This document shows positions 48,645 through 55,827 of a DNA stretch of 64,000 bases, piece by piece. The translations under genes and the position numbers were made by a program. Position 1 is the first letter of the stretch. The number at the start of each line of letters is the position of its first letter. The notes beneath the pieces were generated by a model that saw only the letters and a program-made list of their open reading frames with translations, was not told where the DNA came from and did not search any database. The DNA is from a virus: positions 20,030 to 84,029 of the IMG/VR virus record IMGVR_UViG_3300020442_001264; one strand, 5' to 3'.

Positions 48645-49138
48645 CACCAATTATGTTAGGCAAACGATTGGTCAAGCATCTACATGATGTTGTCACAGAA
48701 CAAGACTGGGTAGATGAGCCTTTACCACCCAATCACATGAACATACACCGTTCAGAACACCCAGTACCCAGTAAATTAGTGTTTGCTTTTGGACCGAAGG
48801 TCATAAAAGACTTACGACTACGCACTGGATTCACTGTGAGCATAGAGCAAATCAGCGGTGGAGGGGAGAGTCACAAACACAGTTGGAATGCATTTCCAAA
48901 AAAACGTGCTTGTTTGTTGATATATCTAGGAGACAATCCCACAGAACTGGGCTACACAGATCCCAGAAACAATGAATATCATACTGTGATGCTACACAAA
49001 GGCGATACTTTTATACTGAGCACACATCACAATTTCCATTACAACAACGTACACAGCGATACTGGGGCAATCTTTTTGACTGTTAATGCTGATATGAGTT
49101 GGAGTGATACTGTGAGACACTGGCAACACACCTGGTAG
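48641..49138 (+). CDS. Cupin-like protein
   Basis: A 165-residue protein with a beta-rich C-terminal half. SHKHSWNAFP (about 84-93) and a later THHNFHYNNVHSDTG provide several histidines in a cupin or double-stranded beta-helix-like order. It could be a metal-binding epimerase or oxygenase, but no full motif is visible. It is the last gene of the rightward island. Confidence 0.5.
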   Translation: MTPIMLGKRLVKHLHDVVTEQDWVDEPLPPNHMNIHRSEHPVPSKLVFAFGPKVIKDLRLRTGFTVSIEQISGGGESHKHSWNAFPKKRACLLIYLGDNPTELGYTDPRNNEYHTVMLHKGDTFILSTHHNFHYNNVHSDTGAIFLTVNADMSWSDTVRHWQHTW

Positions 49139-49145
49139 ACTACCA
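49133..49145. repeat. Palindrome at convergent stop codons
   Basis: TGGTAG-A-CTACCA contains the TAG stops of the converging genes in its two arms. It is too short and lacks T runs, so it is a weak terminator candidate at best. Confidence 0.4.
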
Positions 49146-49490
49146 TTTATCCAAGTTTACACCTCTGGTATTGAATGTGCCTAAGGCTCTGCTGTTTCTA
49201 TAATCAAATGGAACACTCACACTGAACGGATCTGATATGCCTGTGCCTACCCATTCTGCAGTATTGTATACAGTTGATGGATTCACATGGTCTAAATACT
49301 TGTCCACAAACATGTCGTTTGCTTCACACCATGCTTCTATTTCTTCATATGTGCCATACACCAAATGAGCATAAGGTGTGTGGTCTGAATGTAATACTCT
49401 GGCTATTTCTTGATGACTGATACAGTTACTGGTGTTTTCTATTATGGTTTCGTATCTGTTTGACTTGGGGTTGTACTGACTTTTGCTCAT
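49140..49490 (-). CDS. Hypothetical protein
   Basis: A 116-residue protein, tail-to-tail with the cupin-like gene. No domain or membrane segment recognised. There is no Shine-Dalgarno site before the ATG; a TTAAATTT sequence sits a few bases upstream and might be a weak variant of the leaderless late promoter. Confidence 0.55.
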   Translation of the reverse strand: MSKSQYNPKSNRYETIIENTSNCISHQEIARVLHSDHTPYAHLVYGTYEEIEAWCEANDMFVDKYLDHVNPSTVYNTAEWVGTGISDPFSVSVPFDYRNSRALGTFNTRGVNLDKW

Positions 49491-49632
49491 GCGTAAAATT
49501 TAAAAAATGTGCGATGCGACTGTGTAAACTGGCGTAACGACCTATAAGCACGGCGCAACGTTTGACTAAAGGTAATGCGTAGCCAATCACTTTTCAGACA
49601 ACCTGCTACACATTACACTAACCAAGGTGTTG

Positions 49633-49869
49633 TTACTTCTTACTGTCACCGATACCCAATATGTGGATAACAATGATGGCAACTATTAACCCTACCAATC
49701 CTTGACTGCCTAAACTGGCAACGATTGAAGAGATGTTACCAATAACATCACCAATGAATATAGTTGAACCAAACAGGATGTTTGACACTATACCCAATCC
49801 TAATAAACCTACTAATATTCCAGTTAGACTAGATATTACTAGATTTACATTTTCTACTACTGCTTTCAT
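49633..49869 (-). CDS. Small membrane protein
   Basis: A 78-residue protein with two hydrophobic helices (about 11-33 and 40-72, Gly/Ile/Val-rich) and a Lys-ending tail. It has a strong Shine-Dalgarno site (AGGAGGT) and a consensus sigma70-type promoter 37 bp upstream, so it is probably made early and in quantity. Function unknown; a membrane-active early protein is plausible. Confidence 0.7.
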   Translation of the reverse strand: MKAVVENVNLVISSLTGILVGLLGLGIVSNILFGSTIFIGDVIGNISSIVASLGSQGLVGLIVAIIVIHILGIGDSKK

Positions 49870-49905
49870 ACAATTACCTCCTATGAATTTAGTAATGAAC
49901 TGTAT

Positions 49906-49934
49906 ATTATATATGAAACATACACAGTTGTCAA
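49906..49934 (-). promoter_or_regulatory. Sigma70-type early promoter
   Basis: On the minus strand: TTGACA, 17 bp, TATAAT, a perfect consensus. It is preceded by AAAGG before the -35 box and drives the gene at 49869. Confidence 0.9.
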
Positions 49935-50055
49935 CCTTTATATACTGTATTGATGTGTATAAGCATACAGTATTGAACGCAATCCTTAAAGGTTCACAGT
50001 AGTATTTAAAAGAATCGACTGTGAAGTTATAACAGTTGTTGACTTTAATACCGTT

Positions 50056-50068
50056 ATACGGCCCGTAT
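50056..50068. promoter_or_regulatory. Palindrome, possible operator
   Basis: ATACGG-C-CCGTAT is a perfect 6-bp inverted repeat with a 1-nt centre, 41 bp before the start of the Bfd-like gene. It lies just after a TTGACT that could be a -35 box. An operator is possible; no regulator is known. Confidence 0.35.
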
Positions 50069-50108
50069 GATGCTGTTACAAGGTAATTAACTAGTAGAGG
50101 AGATGTTT

Positions 50109-50309
50109 ATGTATGTGTGTATATGTAATGCAATAACTGATAAAATGCTTAAGGAAGATGCACGTTATATTACCAAGTGTGGTACTAACTGTGGTAAGTG
50201 TATTCCTTATATACAGAAGAACTTAATACCCGGTACTGATGATGCTATATACAGTGAAACTGAACTGTTGACAGCATATGAACAGAGTAAACTGGGCGGT
50301 ATGGCATAA
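50109..50309 (+). CDS. Bfd-like [2Fe-2S] ferredoxin
   Basis: A 66-residue protein starting at the ATG at 50109; GAGGAG (50097-50102) is spaced 6 nt from it, better than for the ATG at 50103. It opens YVCICNAIT and later has CGTNCGKCIPYI, the Cys-x-Cys ... Cys-x2-Cys pattern of bacterioferritin-associated ferredoxin (BFD domain). Host Bfd releases iron from bacterioferritin. Here it could mobilise iron or pass electrons for the phage's many iron-sulfur enzymes (inference). It is the only rightward gene in its neighbourhood. Confidence 0.85.
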   Translation: MYVCICNAITDKMLKEDARYITKCGTNCGKCIPYIQKNLIPGTDDAIYSETELLTAYEQSKLGGMA

Positions 50310-50547
50310 TACTGTACAATAGGGCCTATATAGCACCCTAAAAATCCTGTGTGTAAAAATTTTTTCAAATAGGGGATATATGAACCCAGGGTATATATAC
50401 TGTAAAAAAATTGTGTTTCAACCGACGCCCTTTTTCAAAATTCGTCAACCCATCAGCACTATGCCGGTGCCCCCACCGAATTCTGAAAATTTAAATTATT
50501 TTTGATTATTCTTTTTTTGCCAGAACTGTGTGTATATAGTATACCCT

Positions 50548-50775
50548 CTAGTAGCCTGCCTTAGTTAGTAGTGTACCCACCAATACCATAGCACCCAGCA
50601 TTAAGAACAATGCACTACTAATGCTCAGCTCAGTGAATACCACTAACAGTATGAACAATCCCACAAGGAAACTGGCACCTCCACCAAACAACATCTCCCC
50701 AGCATAGTCTCTAGCCAGTCCTAATATAAGTATACTGAACCAAATCGTTACTGCTGTGATGATGAATGTGAACAT
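50548..50775 (-). CDS. Small membrane protein
   Basis: A 75-residue, very hydrophobic protein with about three membrane helices. It has a GGGAG ribosome binding site and a consensus sigma70-type promoter just upstream. No family recognised. The 238 bp on its downstream side (50310-50547) hold no gene; they contain AT-rich runs and one TACTGTA motif beyond the Bfd stop. Confidence 0.65.
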   Translation of the reverse strand: MFTFIITAVTIWFSILILGLARDYAGEMLFGGGASFLVGLFILLVVFTELSISSALFLMLGAMVLVGTLLTKAGY

Positions 50776-50806
50776 ATTACTCCCGTTTCCTTACTGTATA
50801 CATAGT

Positions 50807-50835
50807 ATTATACCGGAAATACTGGCAGAAGTCAA
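50807..50835 (-). promoter_or_regulatory. Sigma70-type early promoter
   Basis: Minus strand: TTGACT, 17 bp, TATAAT, with AAAAAGG directly before the -35 box. It drives the membrane protein gene at 50775. Confidence 0.88.
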
Positions 50836-50875
50836 CCTTTTTCGGTAGTTATTTGCCGGAATTTGTGGCAGAAAC

Positions 50876-51370
50876 CTATGCGGCAGAGTCCAGTTCTGCC
50901 TTTAATTGTGGGTCGTTTTGGTCAAACCAACCGTTAGCCACCTTGTATTGACACTGGTAGTCACTTCTTTCTGACTGGCTCAACGGTATCCACTGCTCAC
51001 TTTTAGCCAGAATCTCCTGCCTCATGTAGCCAAATTCGCCGTTAGTGGTGAACTTCAAGCAGGTCCAACGGTCACCTCTCCACTGAAACTCAATTGGAGT
51101 CTCCCATTCCTCACCTTCTGGGGCATTATCATCAACAATTTCCCATTCCAGAATGTATTCCATTGAACCTTCATGTGCATACTCAATAAGATCCGTCAAC
51201 GTGGGAATACCATGTTCAGCAATTTTATTGATATGCTGTGTACTCAAGTCACGAACCACATAGGTATTACCGCCCTTGAACTTCCAATACTGCGGACATT
51301 CGCCTACACCATCCCAATCATGAGCACCGTAGTTCTCTTTATACTGTGTGTGAATAACTAATTTGCTCAT
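50876..51370 (-). CDS. Conserved-type hypothetical protein
   Basis: A 164-residue protein. The ATG at 51370 has AGGAG well placed upstream; the longer frame to 51424 would run into the promoter. The N-terminus SKLVIHTQYKENYGAHDWDG and a Trp-rich middle look like phage proteins of unknown function found in diverse marine phages (from memory). No catalytic motif recognised. Confidence 0.65.
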   Translation of the reverse strand: MSKLVIHTQYKENYGAHDWDGVGECPQYWKFKGGNTYVVRDLSTQHINKIAEHGIPTLTDLIEYAHEGSMEYILEWEIVDDNAPEGEEWETPIEFQWRGDRWTCLKFTTNGEFGYMRQEILAKSEQWIPLSQSERSDYQCQYKVANGWFDQNDPQLKAELDSAA

Positions 51371-51402
51371 AACTCCTACCTTATTTGCTAAACTATGTAC
51401 AT

Positions 51403-51431
51403 AGTATACCGGATTTCGTGGCACATGTCAA
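51403..51431 (-). promoter_or_regulatory. Sigma70-type early promoter
   Basis: Minus strand: TTGACA, 17 bp, TATACT, preceded by AAAAAAGG. It drives the gene at 51370. Confidence 0.88.
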
Positions 51432-51528
51432 CCTTTTTTGCCAGAATTTTCGGTACTTTTTTCACGCAGATGTACGGTAGTTTATGATGCTAACACGGTT
51501 TTGACACATCAAGAGTGGTAAAAACCGT

Positions 51529-51568
51529 TATATGACGTCTATGTGCGTCATATAGGCCCTTACAGGGC
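51529..51568. repeat. Two adjacent hairpins
   Basis: The first has a 9-bp stem (TATATGACG / CGTCATATA) with an 8-nt loop. The second, 2 nt later, is GCCCT-TAC-AGGGC. No T run follows, so they are more likely structural or protein-binding than terminators. Confidence 0.55.
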
Positions 51569-51868
51569 ATGTAGAAGTGGCAATTGTGGTATACAGTAGA
51601 AAACCTTTTTTCTTGACTTCCGAACCGCTGACAGGCATTATTATATCATGCTCATAACACACCACTAGCACACATTTTCTACCGAAAATTACACACTATT
51701 ACACACTTCTGCACACACCGTAGCACTATATAGAACACATATACAGTTCATTTGCACTATATAGACATATCAGTATTACGTTACACACTCACGTACACAC
51801 TATAGAATTCGTATGCATGTATGTACGTTATTGTGTTTACAGTATTAATTAACAAGAAATTAACACGA

Positions 51869-51885
51869 GCTAACGAGTCGTTAGC
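51869..51885. repeat. Perfect palindrome
   Basis: GCTAACGA-G-TCGTTAGC, with 8-bp arms and a 1-nt centre, lies just before the AT-rich stretch. It could be a protein-binding site. Confidence 0.5.
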
Positions 51886-51985
51886 GAAGTGTTTATGCGT
51901 AAGCATATTAATTATTGATTAATTATTGCTATTAAATATATAATTATTAATTAATTCGGCTAACACTATACACTAGAGTAGGAAT

Positions 51986-52111
51986 TCAATCATCACAGTC
52001 GTCCCTTAAACCTTTAATATCACCTTTAAACCATCCGTCTATCAGTAGATATATCATTAAATTAGTTATTACCAATGTGATGAACAATCCCCATCCTGCT
52101 ACCATATCCAT
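51986..52111 (-). CDS. Small membrane peptide (41 aa)
   Basis: A short gene with AGGAGA about 8 nt before its ATG. The product starts MDMVAGWGLFITLVITNLMI and has one membrane helix, followed by a charged tail ending in DDCDD. It occupies the end of an otherwise gene-free block. No family recognised; the SD and membrane pattern support it. Confidence 0.6.
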   Translation of the reverse strand: MDMVAGWGLFITLVITNLMIYLLIDGWFKGDIKGLRDDCDD

Positions 52112-52192
52112 TACTGTCTCCTGTTGATATGCAATGATAATTGCAGTTTAACACGTTGGTGTGAGCACCTATTGTGTTATTTTTCGCAATTT

Positions 52193-52669
52193 CTAAGTTT
52201 TACGCCGTTTCTTAGGCGTTCGCGCCGTCTTAATGCTCTCCACCCTGTTGCCAGTTATCCACACATAGTTGTGATTACCTAACAGTTTAACTGGATCATC
52301 AGTGGTGTCCAGACTCTTACTCCAGTTCAACACTACACTATTTGGTATATTGTGCAAGTTGGTTAACTGTTTGCTATAGCCTTCTATACACTTGTTGAGA
52401 TGACATCCTGCTAGATACACATGTTCATAATCAGTTAATTGATGTATGTTTATTGTGGGATAATGATTCAGATGTTCACTTATAGGGTGGGCTGTTTCAT
52501 TTGTGTATATGTCGAACTGTTCTGTGTCCAACAACAACAATTCGCTTTTGATTAATTCATAAAACAATTGATGTTGAACATCCAGCCACGGTAAATGTTG
52601 TGCTCTTGGGTGTCCAATAACACTTTGTGGGTTTTGCCAACAATCTATTAATACTACTGCTTTCATCAT
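52193..52669 (-). CDS. Isochorismatase-like hydrolase (tentative)
   Basis: A 158-residue protein. The start MKAVVLIDCWQNPQ resembles the N-terminal Asp strand of isochorismatase-like cysteine hydrolases. VYLAGCHLNKCIEGY is at the place of their catalytic cysteine motif. The C-terminus is basic (KKRRK). The match is partial. It has an AAGG site and overlaps the next upstream gene by 4 nt. Confidence 0.45.
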   Translation of the reverse strand: MMKAVVLIDCWQNPQSVIGHPRAQHLPWLDVQHQLFYELIKSELLLLDTEQFDIYTNETAHPISEHLNHYPTINIHQLTDYEHVYLAGCHLNKCIEGYSKQLTNLHNIPNSVVLNWSKSLDTTDDPVKLLGNHNYVWITGNRVESIKTARTPKKRRKT

Positions 52670-52887
52670 TGCCTTTTGAAGTAGAAATCACCATTAGGTT
52701 CTGCTACAACTTCAAATACATCTCCTTCACTGACACCAAATTGTTCCATTGTCATGCCCTGTGCATCTCTGCTGTCAAACTTGAAATCACCTGTTTCATT
52801 GCGATATATTTTGTATTCCGCAAACATCATTGCTCTGTGTTTCTGCGGATTCTTTAACTGTTTGAACATCTTTTCTATGTCTTCCAT
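52666..52887 (-). CDS. Small hypothetical protein
   Basis: A 73-residue protein, taken from the ATG at 52887. A TTG at 52932 would add 15 Cys-rich residues but is an unlikely start. The pattern of GDVFEVVAEPNGDFYFKRQ suggests a small beta-fold with a ubiquitin-like or SH3-like feel. No function recognised and no obvious Shine-Dalgarno site. Confidence 0.55.
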   Translation of the reverse strand: MEDIEKMFKQLKNPQKHRAMMFAEYKIYRNETGDFKFDSRDAQGMTMEQFGVSEGDVFEVVAEPNGDFYFKRQ

Positions 52888-52922
52888 ACTGTTTGGGGCA
52901 CAGTTGTTGCAATAATACTGTA

Positions 52923-52989
52923 TGCAACACAATCACATGAATTCTACACGTTTATGAGTCATACAAGCCGGTATGCTGATTGTGTTGCA
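52923..52989. repeat. Long perfect inverted repeat
   Basis: Arms TGCAACACAATCA (52923-52935) and TGATTGTGTTGCA (52977-52989) match over all 13 bp with a 41-nt spacer. The spacer contains a second hairpin (CATAC / GTATG at 52960-52975). It lies between two leftward genes and could fold in RNA or bind a dimeric protein. Confidence 0.75.
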
Positions 52990-53007
52990 CCTAATTAGGG
53001 GCAAAAT

Positions 53008-53034
53008 TTGACGGTTAGGGGCAGATACCGTCAA
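53008..53034. terminator. Hairpin with flanking A/T runs, probable two-way terminator
   Basis: TTGACGGT / ACCGTCAA forms an 8-bp stem with an 11-nt loop. AAAATT precedes it and ATTTTT follows it, so it could stop transcription in either direction. It includes the stop codon of the gene at 53171. Confidence 0.6.
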
Positions 53035-53171
53035 TTTTTCGTCTTCTTGGGTTTTTTACCGAATATCTTTTCCCAATTGTCAGCATACTTTTGTTGGTTT
53101 GATTGCTTTCTTGCTGAGCCTTTTCCTCCATGCCATTTGCCGTGACTTTTTTCTATTTGTTTGTCAGTCAT
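53031..53171 (-). CDS. Small basic phage protein (46 aa)
   Basis: The start overlaps the end of the upstream gene by 8 nt. The product contains KSHGKWHGGKGSARK and YADNWEKIFGKK. A GKWHGGKGS-type small protein is familiar from T4-like marine phages (from memory), with unknown function. Its stop lies in a terminator-like hairpin. Confidence 0.7.
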   Translation of the reverse strand: MTDKQIEKSHGKWHGGKGSARKQSNQQKYADNWEKIFGKKPKKTKN

Positions 53172-54129
53172 TGAGTTCTACTCCCACAACATAAGGTGTG
53201 TTCATCAATGTTTCTGTTAATTGTTTATAACTAATTGTGCATCTACCCACAGGTGCTCTGCCCAAGTTGTATTTGGGTAAATGATAATCATAGCCATACA
53301 GTTCTGCATTGTTCAGTTTACACCAATCCCAATACTGCTGTCGTTGTGCATCAGGATCTATAACACCAAAATTCAGTTTGTCCACAGCAAAACACACACT
53401 ACCACTGATAACACTTTGTTGTTTTACTTCATTATTTTTAATTAATTCAACATCATCAGTGGCAAAAGCATGTCCTAAGTCTTTGCCCACTGTGAAAAAG
53501 TCTGAATATAAATCACCATTTTGTATGTTATTTTCAAAACATCTGTACATGTCATCAGTAATTTCGGGGTATTTTGCTCTCACATGGTCTGATGTGTGTC
53601 TAATCACATAAAAACTTTCGCCGAAATTACTGTTTGGTGCTTTTTCCAAACTGTGAACCAGTTTGTTCAATCGTTCCAAACTTGCCAAAAACTCTGGCGT
53701 AGCAGTTTTTTGCACTTCAGCATCTTCTAATGCAGTTTCAAAAGCATAATGAATACTGTTCAGTCTATTGATCCTAACTCGCTCATCAAGGTCAACATTG
53801 ATGTAACTATCACTGTCAAAGTCAATAAATCCCATTGATTTGCAATAATCAATCTCTCTGTTGATACTGTGAGCATCGCGAGTCCAACTGTCCCAACTAA
53901 TATGTTTGCCATATCTATTCCAATCTATAAAGTTTCGGGGTGAATGTTCACTTTCAGCAGTATTATTCAATATCAAGTTGGTGCTGTATAAAAATGCATC
54001 AACAACAGGACTGTCTAACAGTTCCCAACTAATACTTTGTTCACCACAAGGATATTCTGTGAGCCTGTGAGTACCGCTGTCGTCTATTTCTCCGTGTGGC
54101 TTGCTGTGAAAGTGTATGGTGTAATGCAT
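53164..54129 (-). CDS. Hypothetical protein
   Basis: A 321-residue, largely helical protein without a recognised domain. It has no Shine-Dalgarno site. A TAAATA core lies 6 nt before the ATG, one base more than at the six leaderless genes, so it may be a further case. Confidence 0.6.
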   Translation of the reverse strand: MHYTIHFHSKPHGEIDDSGTHRLTEYPCGEQSISWELLDSPVVDAFLYSTNLILNNTAESEHSPRNFIDWNRYGKHISWDSWTRDAHSINREIDYCKSMGFIDFDSDSYINVDLDERVRINRLNSIHYAFETALEDAEVQKTATPEFLASLERLNKLVHSLEKAPNSNFGESFYVIRHTSDHVRAKYPEITDDMYRCFENNIQNGDLYSDFFTVGKDLGHAFATDDVELIKNNEVKQQSVISGSVCFAVDKLNFGVIDPDAQRQQYWDWCKLNNAELYGYDYHLPKYNLGRAPVGRCTISYKQLTETLMNTPYVVGVELND

Positions 54130-54138
54130 GAATAATAT

Positions 54139-54342
54139 TTATTGCCTATTATCCATTGCATCCATTTTTTCCAGTTCTAATTCAACTGTTCCTGGTTTTT
54201 CTGGGTTTTCTTTTCCCATTCTGTACAATGTGTCAAACATCAGTGCCGCACCCAGCCTTACGCCTTCTTTGTGTCCAATAAAGTAACTGGTGGCACCACA
54301 GCCAATAACACATAATCCAAAAATAATCAACTCAGTCGTCAT
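54139..54342 (-). CDS. Small single-helix membrane protein
   Basis: A 67-residue protein with an N-terminal membrane helix (about 4-24) and a charged C-terminal tail. It overlaps the zinc-ribbon gene upstream by 11 nt. No family recognised. Confidence 0.6.
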   Translation of the reverse strand: MTTELIIFGLCVIGCGATSYFIGHKEGVRLGAALMFDTLYRMGKENPEKPGTVELELEKMDAMDNRQ

Positions 54343-54550
54343 AAGTTATCTCCTTGTTGTAACTCTCCAGCCTTGCTGGTATAACCACATTATAATTACA
54401 ATCCTCACAACATCTCTGCTCTTTGACAGGATAAGCATTGTGAGTCCATTCAGGTCTAACTGGATTACCACATATACTGCAATCTACCAGTTCACCTTTC
54501 AGTTTCATTATGGCAACTTCTGCCTGTTTTTCTGTAAACGTACTAGACAT
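54332..54550 (-). CDS. Zinc-ribbon-like small protein
   Basis: A 72-residue protein with CSIC and CCEDC pairs about 24 residues apart, the layout of a zinc ribbon. The start at 54550 overlaps the previous stop; the ATG/ACG-side extension to 54562 is less likely. A DNA- or RNA-related role is possible but not shown. Confidence 0.65.
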   Translation of the reverse strand: MSSTFTEKQAEVAIMKLKGELVDCSICGNPVRPEWTHNAYPVKEQRCCEDCNYNVVIPARLESYNKEITYDD

Positions 54551-54905
54551 TTGCGTCCTCATGTAAATGATGAATACTCATAAATTCTAATCTTTGTATC
54601 TGTTCTACAGCATTTTGCAGTTCAGGATCATTTAACATTCTCAGCACATCATTTGTTATAGGTGTTTCGTAACACAATTCTCCATCGTGAAATACTGCAA
54701 GTTCATAGTGACCTTTGACCATACTTTGATTTTTCCAATCCTTTTCGAAATCACCAGTGTTAGGAACATGATATTCAGGAATAATACTTGCACCATATCC
54801 ATTCTTAAATGTTAGGATAATTTGCTGACTGCCAGCCACTTCTTTTCGATGTGGCTTTATTTCAATTACTGGCTTTTCACCATTAATGTTCTCAAATCTC
54901 TTCAT
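54543..54905 (-). CDS. Hypothetical protein
   Basis: A 120-residue protein with a beta-rich first half (QQIILTFKNGYGASIIPEYH) and a helical end. I do not recognise a family. It overlaps both neighbours, so it belongs to the same operon as the Api92-like gene. Confidence 0.6.
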   Translation of the reverse strand: MKRFENINGEKPVIEIKPHRKEVAGSQQIILTFKNGYGASIIPEYHVPNTGDFEKDWKNQSMVKGHYELAVFHDGELCYETPITNDVLRMLNDPELQNAVEQIQRLEFMSIHHLHEDANV

Positions 54906-55362
54906 TCTCTTCTTCCCATTGCATCATTTCTTCTCTGATACCAAAAACTTCATCACATGCCTGTAACAAACTGTTATTTTCCCATTCGTCTGATTTCGTA
55001 TCAGGTACTTCAAACATTTCTCCATCAACTCCAGTAAATGCATTACCTGGTTCGTAATAAAAATGTTCGATTGTTACATCTTCATTTTGTGATAGGTATG
55101 TGTCAAATGCTTCTATAGGCGGTGACCATGCACTCATAAATGACACTTCAATTACACCATCTTCAACAGTATGTTCCATATATGGTTCGCAGATATCCCA
55201 TTTGGTACCCCAATGTTCCGTTGCACTTGTACCATAACCACCGTCTTTTTTTAAAGGCACCATGTATTCTAATAGCCTTTCTTCTTCTATTGCTTTAGCC
55301 ATGTTGTATATTTTATCAACAGGCCCATCAATTCTAACTCTATTCTCACACCAATTGGGCAT
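54892..55362 (-). CDS. DUF1281/Api92-like protein
   Basis: A 156-residue protein. The ATG at 55362 is preceded by GGGAGG and overlaps the previous stop (TAATG). The opening MPNWCENRVRIDG is the signature of the Api92-like (DUF1281, ferredoxin-like fold) family found in phages and plasmids. It is acidic at the C-terminus. Function unknown. Confidence 0.75.
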   Translation of the reverse strand: MPNWCENRVRIDGPVDKIYNMAKAIEEERLLEYMVPLKKDGGYGTSATEHWGTKWDICEPYMEHTVEDGVIEVSFMSAWSPPIEAFDTYLSQNEDVTIEHFYYEPGNAFTGVDGEMFEVPDTKSDEWENNSLLQACDEVFGIREEMMQWEEENEEI

Positions 55363-55499
55363 TAAAACAACCTCCCAACTAGAAAGCCTGCCCAAAAGAT
55401 AAAAATATCAAATACAAAATGCATGATAAATGAAAGAGCAAAAATCTCTTTCCAATGCACTTTACAAATTTGTAACCACTCTGCTAATCTTTTCATCAT
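55362..55499 (-). CDS. Small membrane peptide (45 aa)
   Basis: It starts with an ATGA overlap of the upstream stop and ends with a TAATG overlap of the Api92-like start. The product has a basic N-terminus (MMKRLAEWLQICK) and one membrane helix at about 20-42. The perfect fit between neighbours makes it credible. Confidence 0.65.
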   Translation of the reverse strand: MMKRLAEWLQICKVHWKEIFALSFIMHFVFDIFIFWAGFLVGRLF

Positions 55500-55744
55500 G
55501 CTAATTTAGTGTTGCAATCATTGAATACTTCATGTGCTTCTATACCAGGTACATCAAATTCATACCTTTCAACAGATTCACATTTAATATCCTGTTGCGG
55601 TTCTTTCATTGGATCTTCCATTGGGACAGGAATAATTTCAACATCAGTATTTTGTGCTTGGCAACCTGTTATATTTGCCATAGTGATAGTCATCACAAAC
55701 ATCATTGTCATTATTATTACTGCACCATTCTGTAATTCTTTCAT
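55496..55744 (-). CDS. Small lipoprotein-like protein
   Basis: An 82-residue protein starting at the ATG at 55744, with GAGG upstream. A hydrophobic leader (Met/Ile/Val-rich) ends in ANITGC, a lipobox-like site, followed by a polar, acidic mature part. It could be an envelope lipoprotein, for example with a role in superinfection exclusion or lysis (inference). The start overlaps the previous stop (ATGA). Confidence 0.6.
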   Translation of the reverse strand: MKELQNGAVIIMTMMFVMTITMANITGCQAQNTDVEIIPVPMEDPMKEPQQDIKCESVERYEFDVPGIEAHEVFNDCNTKLA

Positions 55745-55827
55745 TTTATCCTCGTTATATACCAACCGTAGGCAATGCCTAACATAAAACCAAATACGAG
55801 AAAAACTTGTAGCATTGCCGTTGACAT
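55741..55827 (-). CDS. Tiny membrane peptide (28 aa)
   Basis: It starts with GGAGAG 7 nt upstream, overlaps the ligase stop (TAATG) and ends in the next start (ATGA). The product is almost entirely one membrane helix (MLQVFLVFGFMLGIAYGWYI). It is very short, so confidence rests on the ribosome binding site and the two overlaps. Confidence 0.5.
   Translation of the reverse strand: MSTAMLQVFLVFGFMLGIAYGWYITRIK

Larger units (their letters stand above)
51432..51985. other. Non-coding block with repeats and AT-rich core (origin-like)
   Basis: No convincing gene lies in these 554 bp. They hold two hairpins (51529-51568), TTACACACT at 51689, 51699 and 51781, GCACTATATAGA at 51723 and 51754 (31 bp apart), a 17-bp palindrome (51869-51885) and a stretch of nearly pure A/T at about 51903-51955. 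A weak rightward promoter (TTGACT at 51613 and CATTAT) is possible. The arrangement resembles a replication origin or a control region; this is inference. Confidence 0.45.

Noticed and set aside
49491-49632. Possible tRNA or structured RNA in the gap
   Set aside because: No T-arm GTTCRANNC or acceptor pairing could be found on either strand. No tRNA was seen anywhere in the window.
50039-50071. Promoter TTGACT...TATGAT for the Bfd-like gene
   Set aside because: The spacer is 21 bp, too long compared with the exact 17 bp of the five clear promoters. Kept only as a possibility.
50320-50345. TAGGG...CCCTA hairpin after the Bfd-like gene as a terminator
   Set aside because: The stem is only 5 bp and no T run follows on the plus strand.
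51613-51641. Rightward promoter TTGACT, 17 bp, CATTAT
   Set aside because: The -10 box is poor and no gene follows, so it is not listed as a feature.
51660-51800. Possible CRISPR array in the ACACAC-rich stretch
   Set aside because: The repeats are short (9-12 bp) and irregularly spaced; there are no CRISPR-type repeats or cas genes.
52888-52932. Cys-rich N-terminal extension of the gene at 52666
   Set aside because: It needs a TTG start, has no ribosome site and lies across the inverted repeat.
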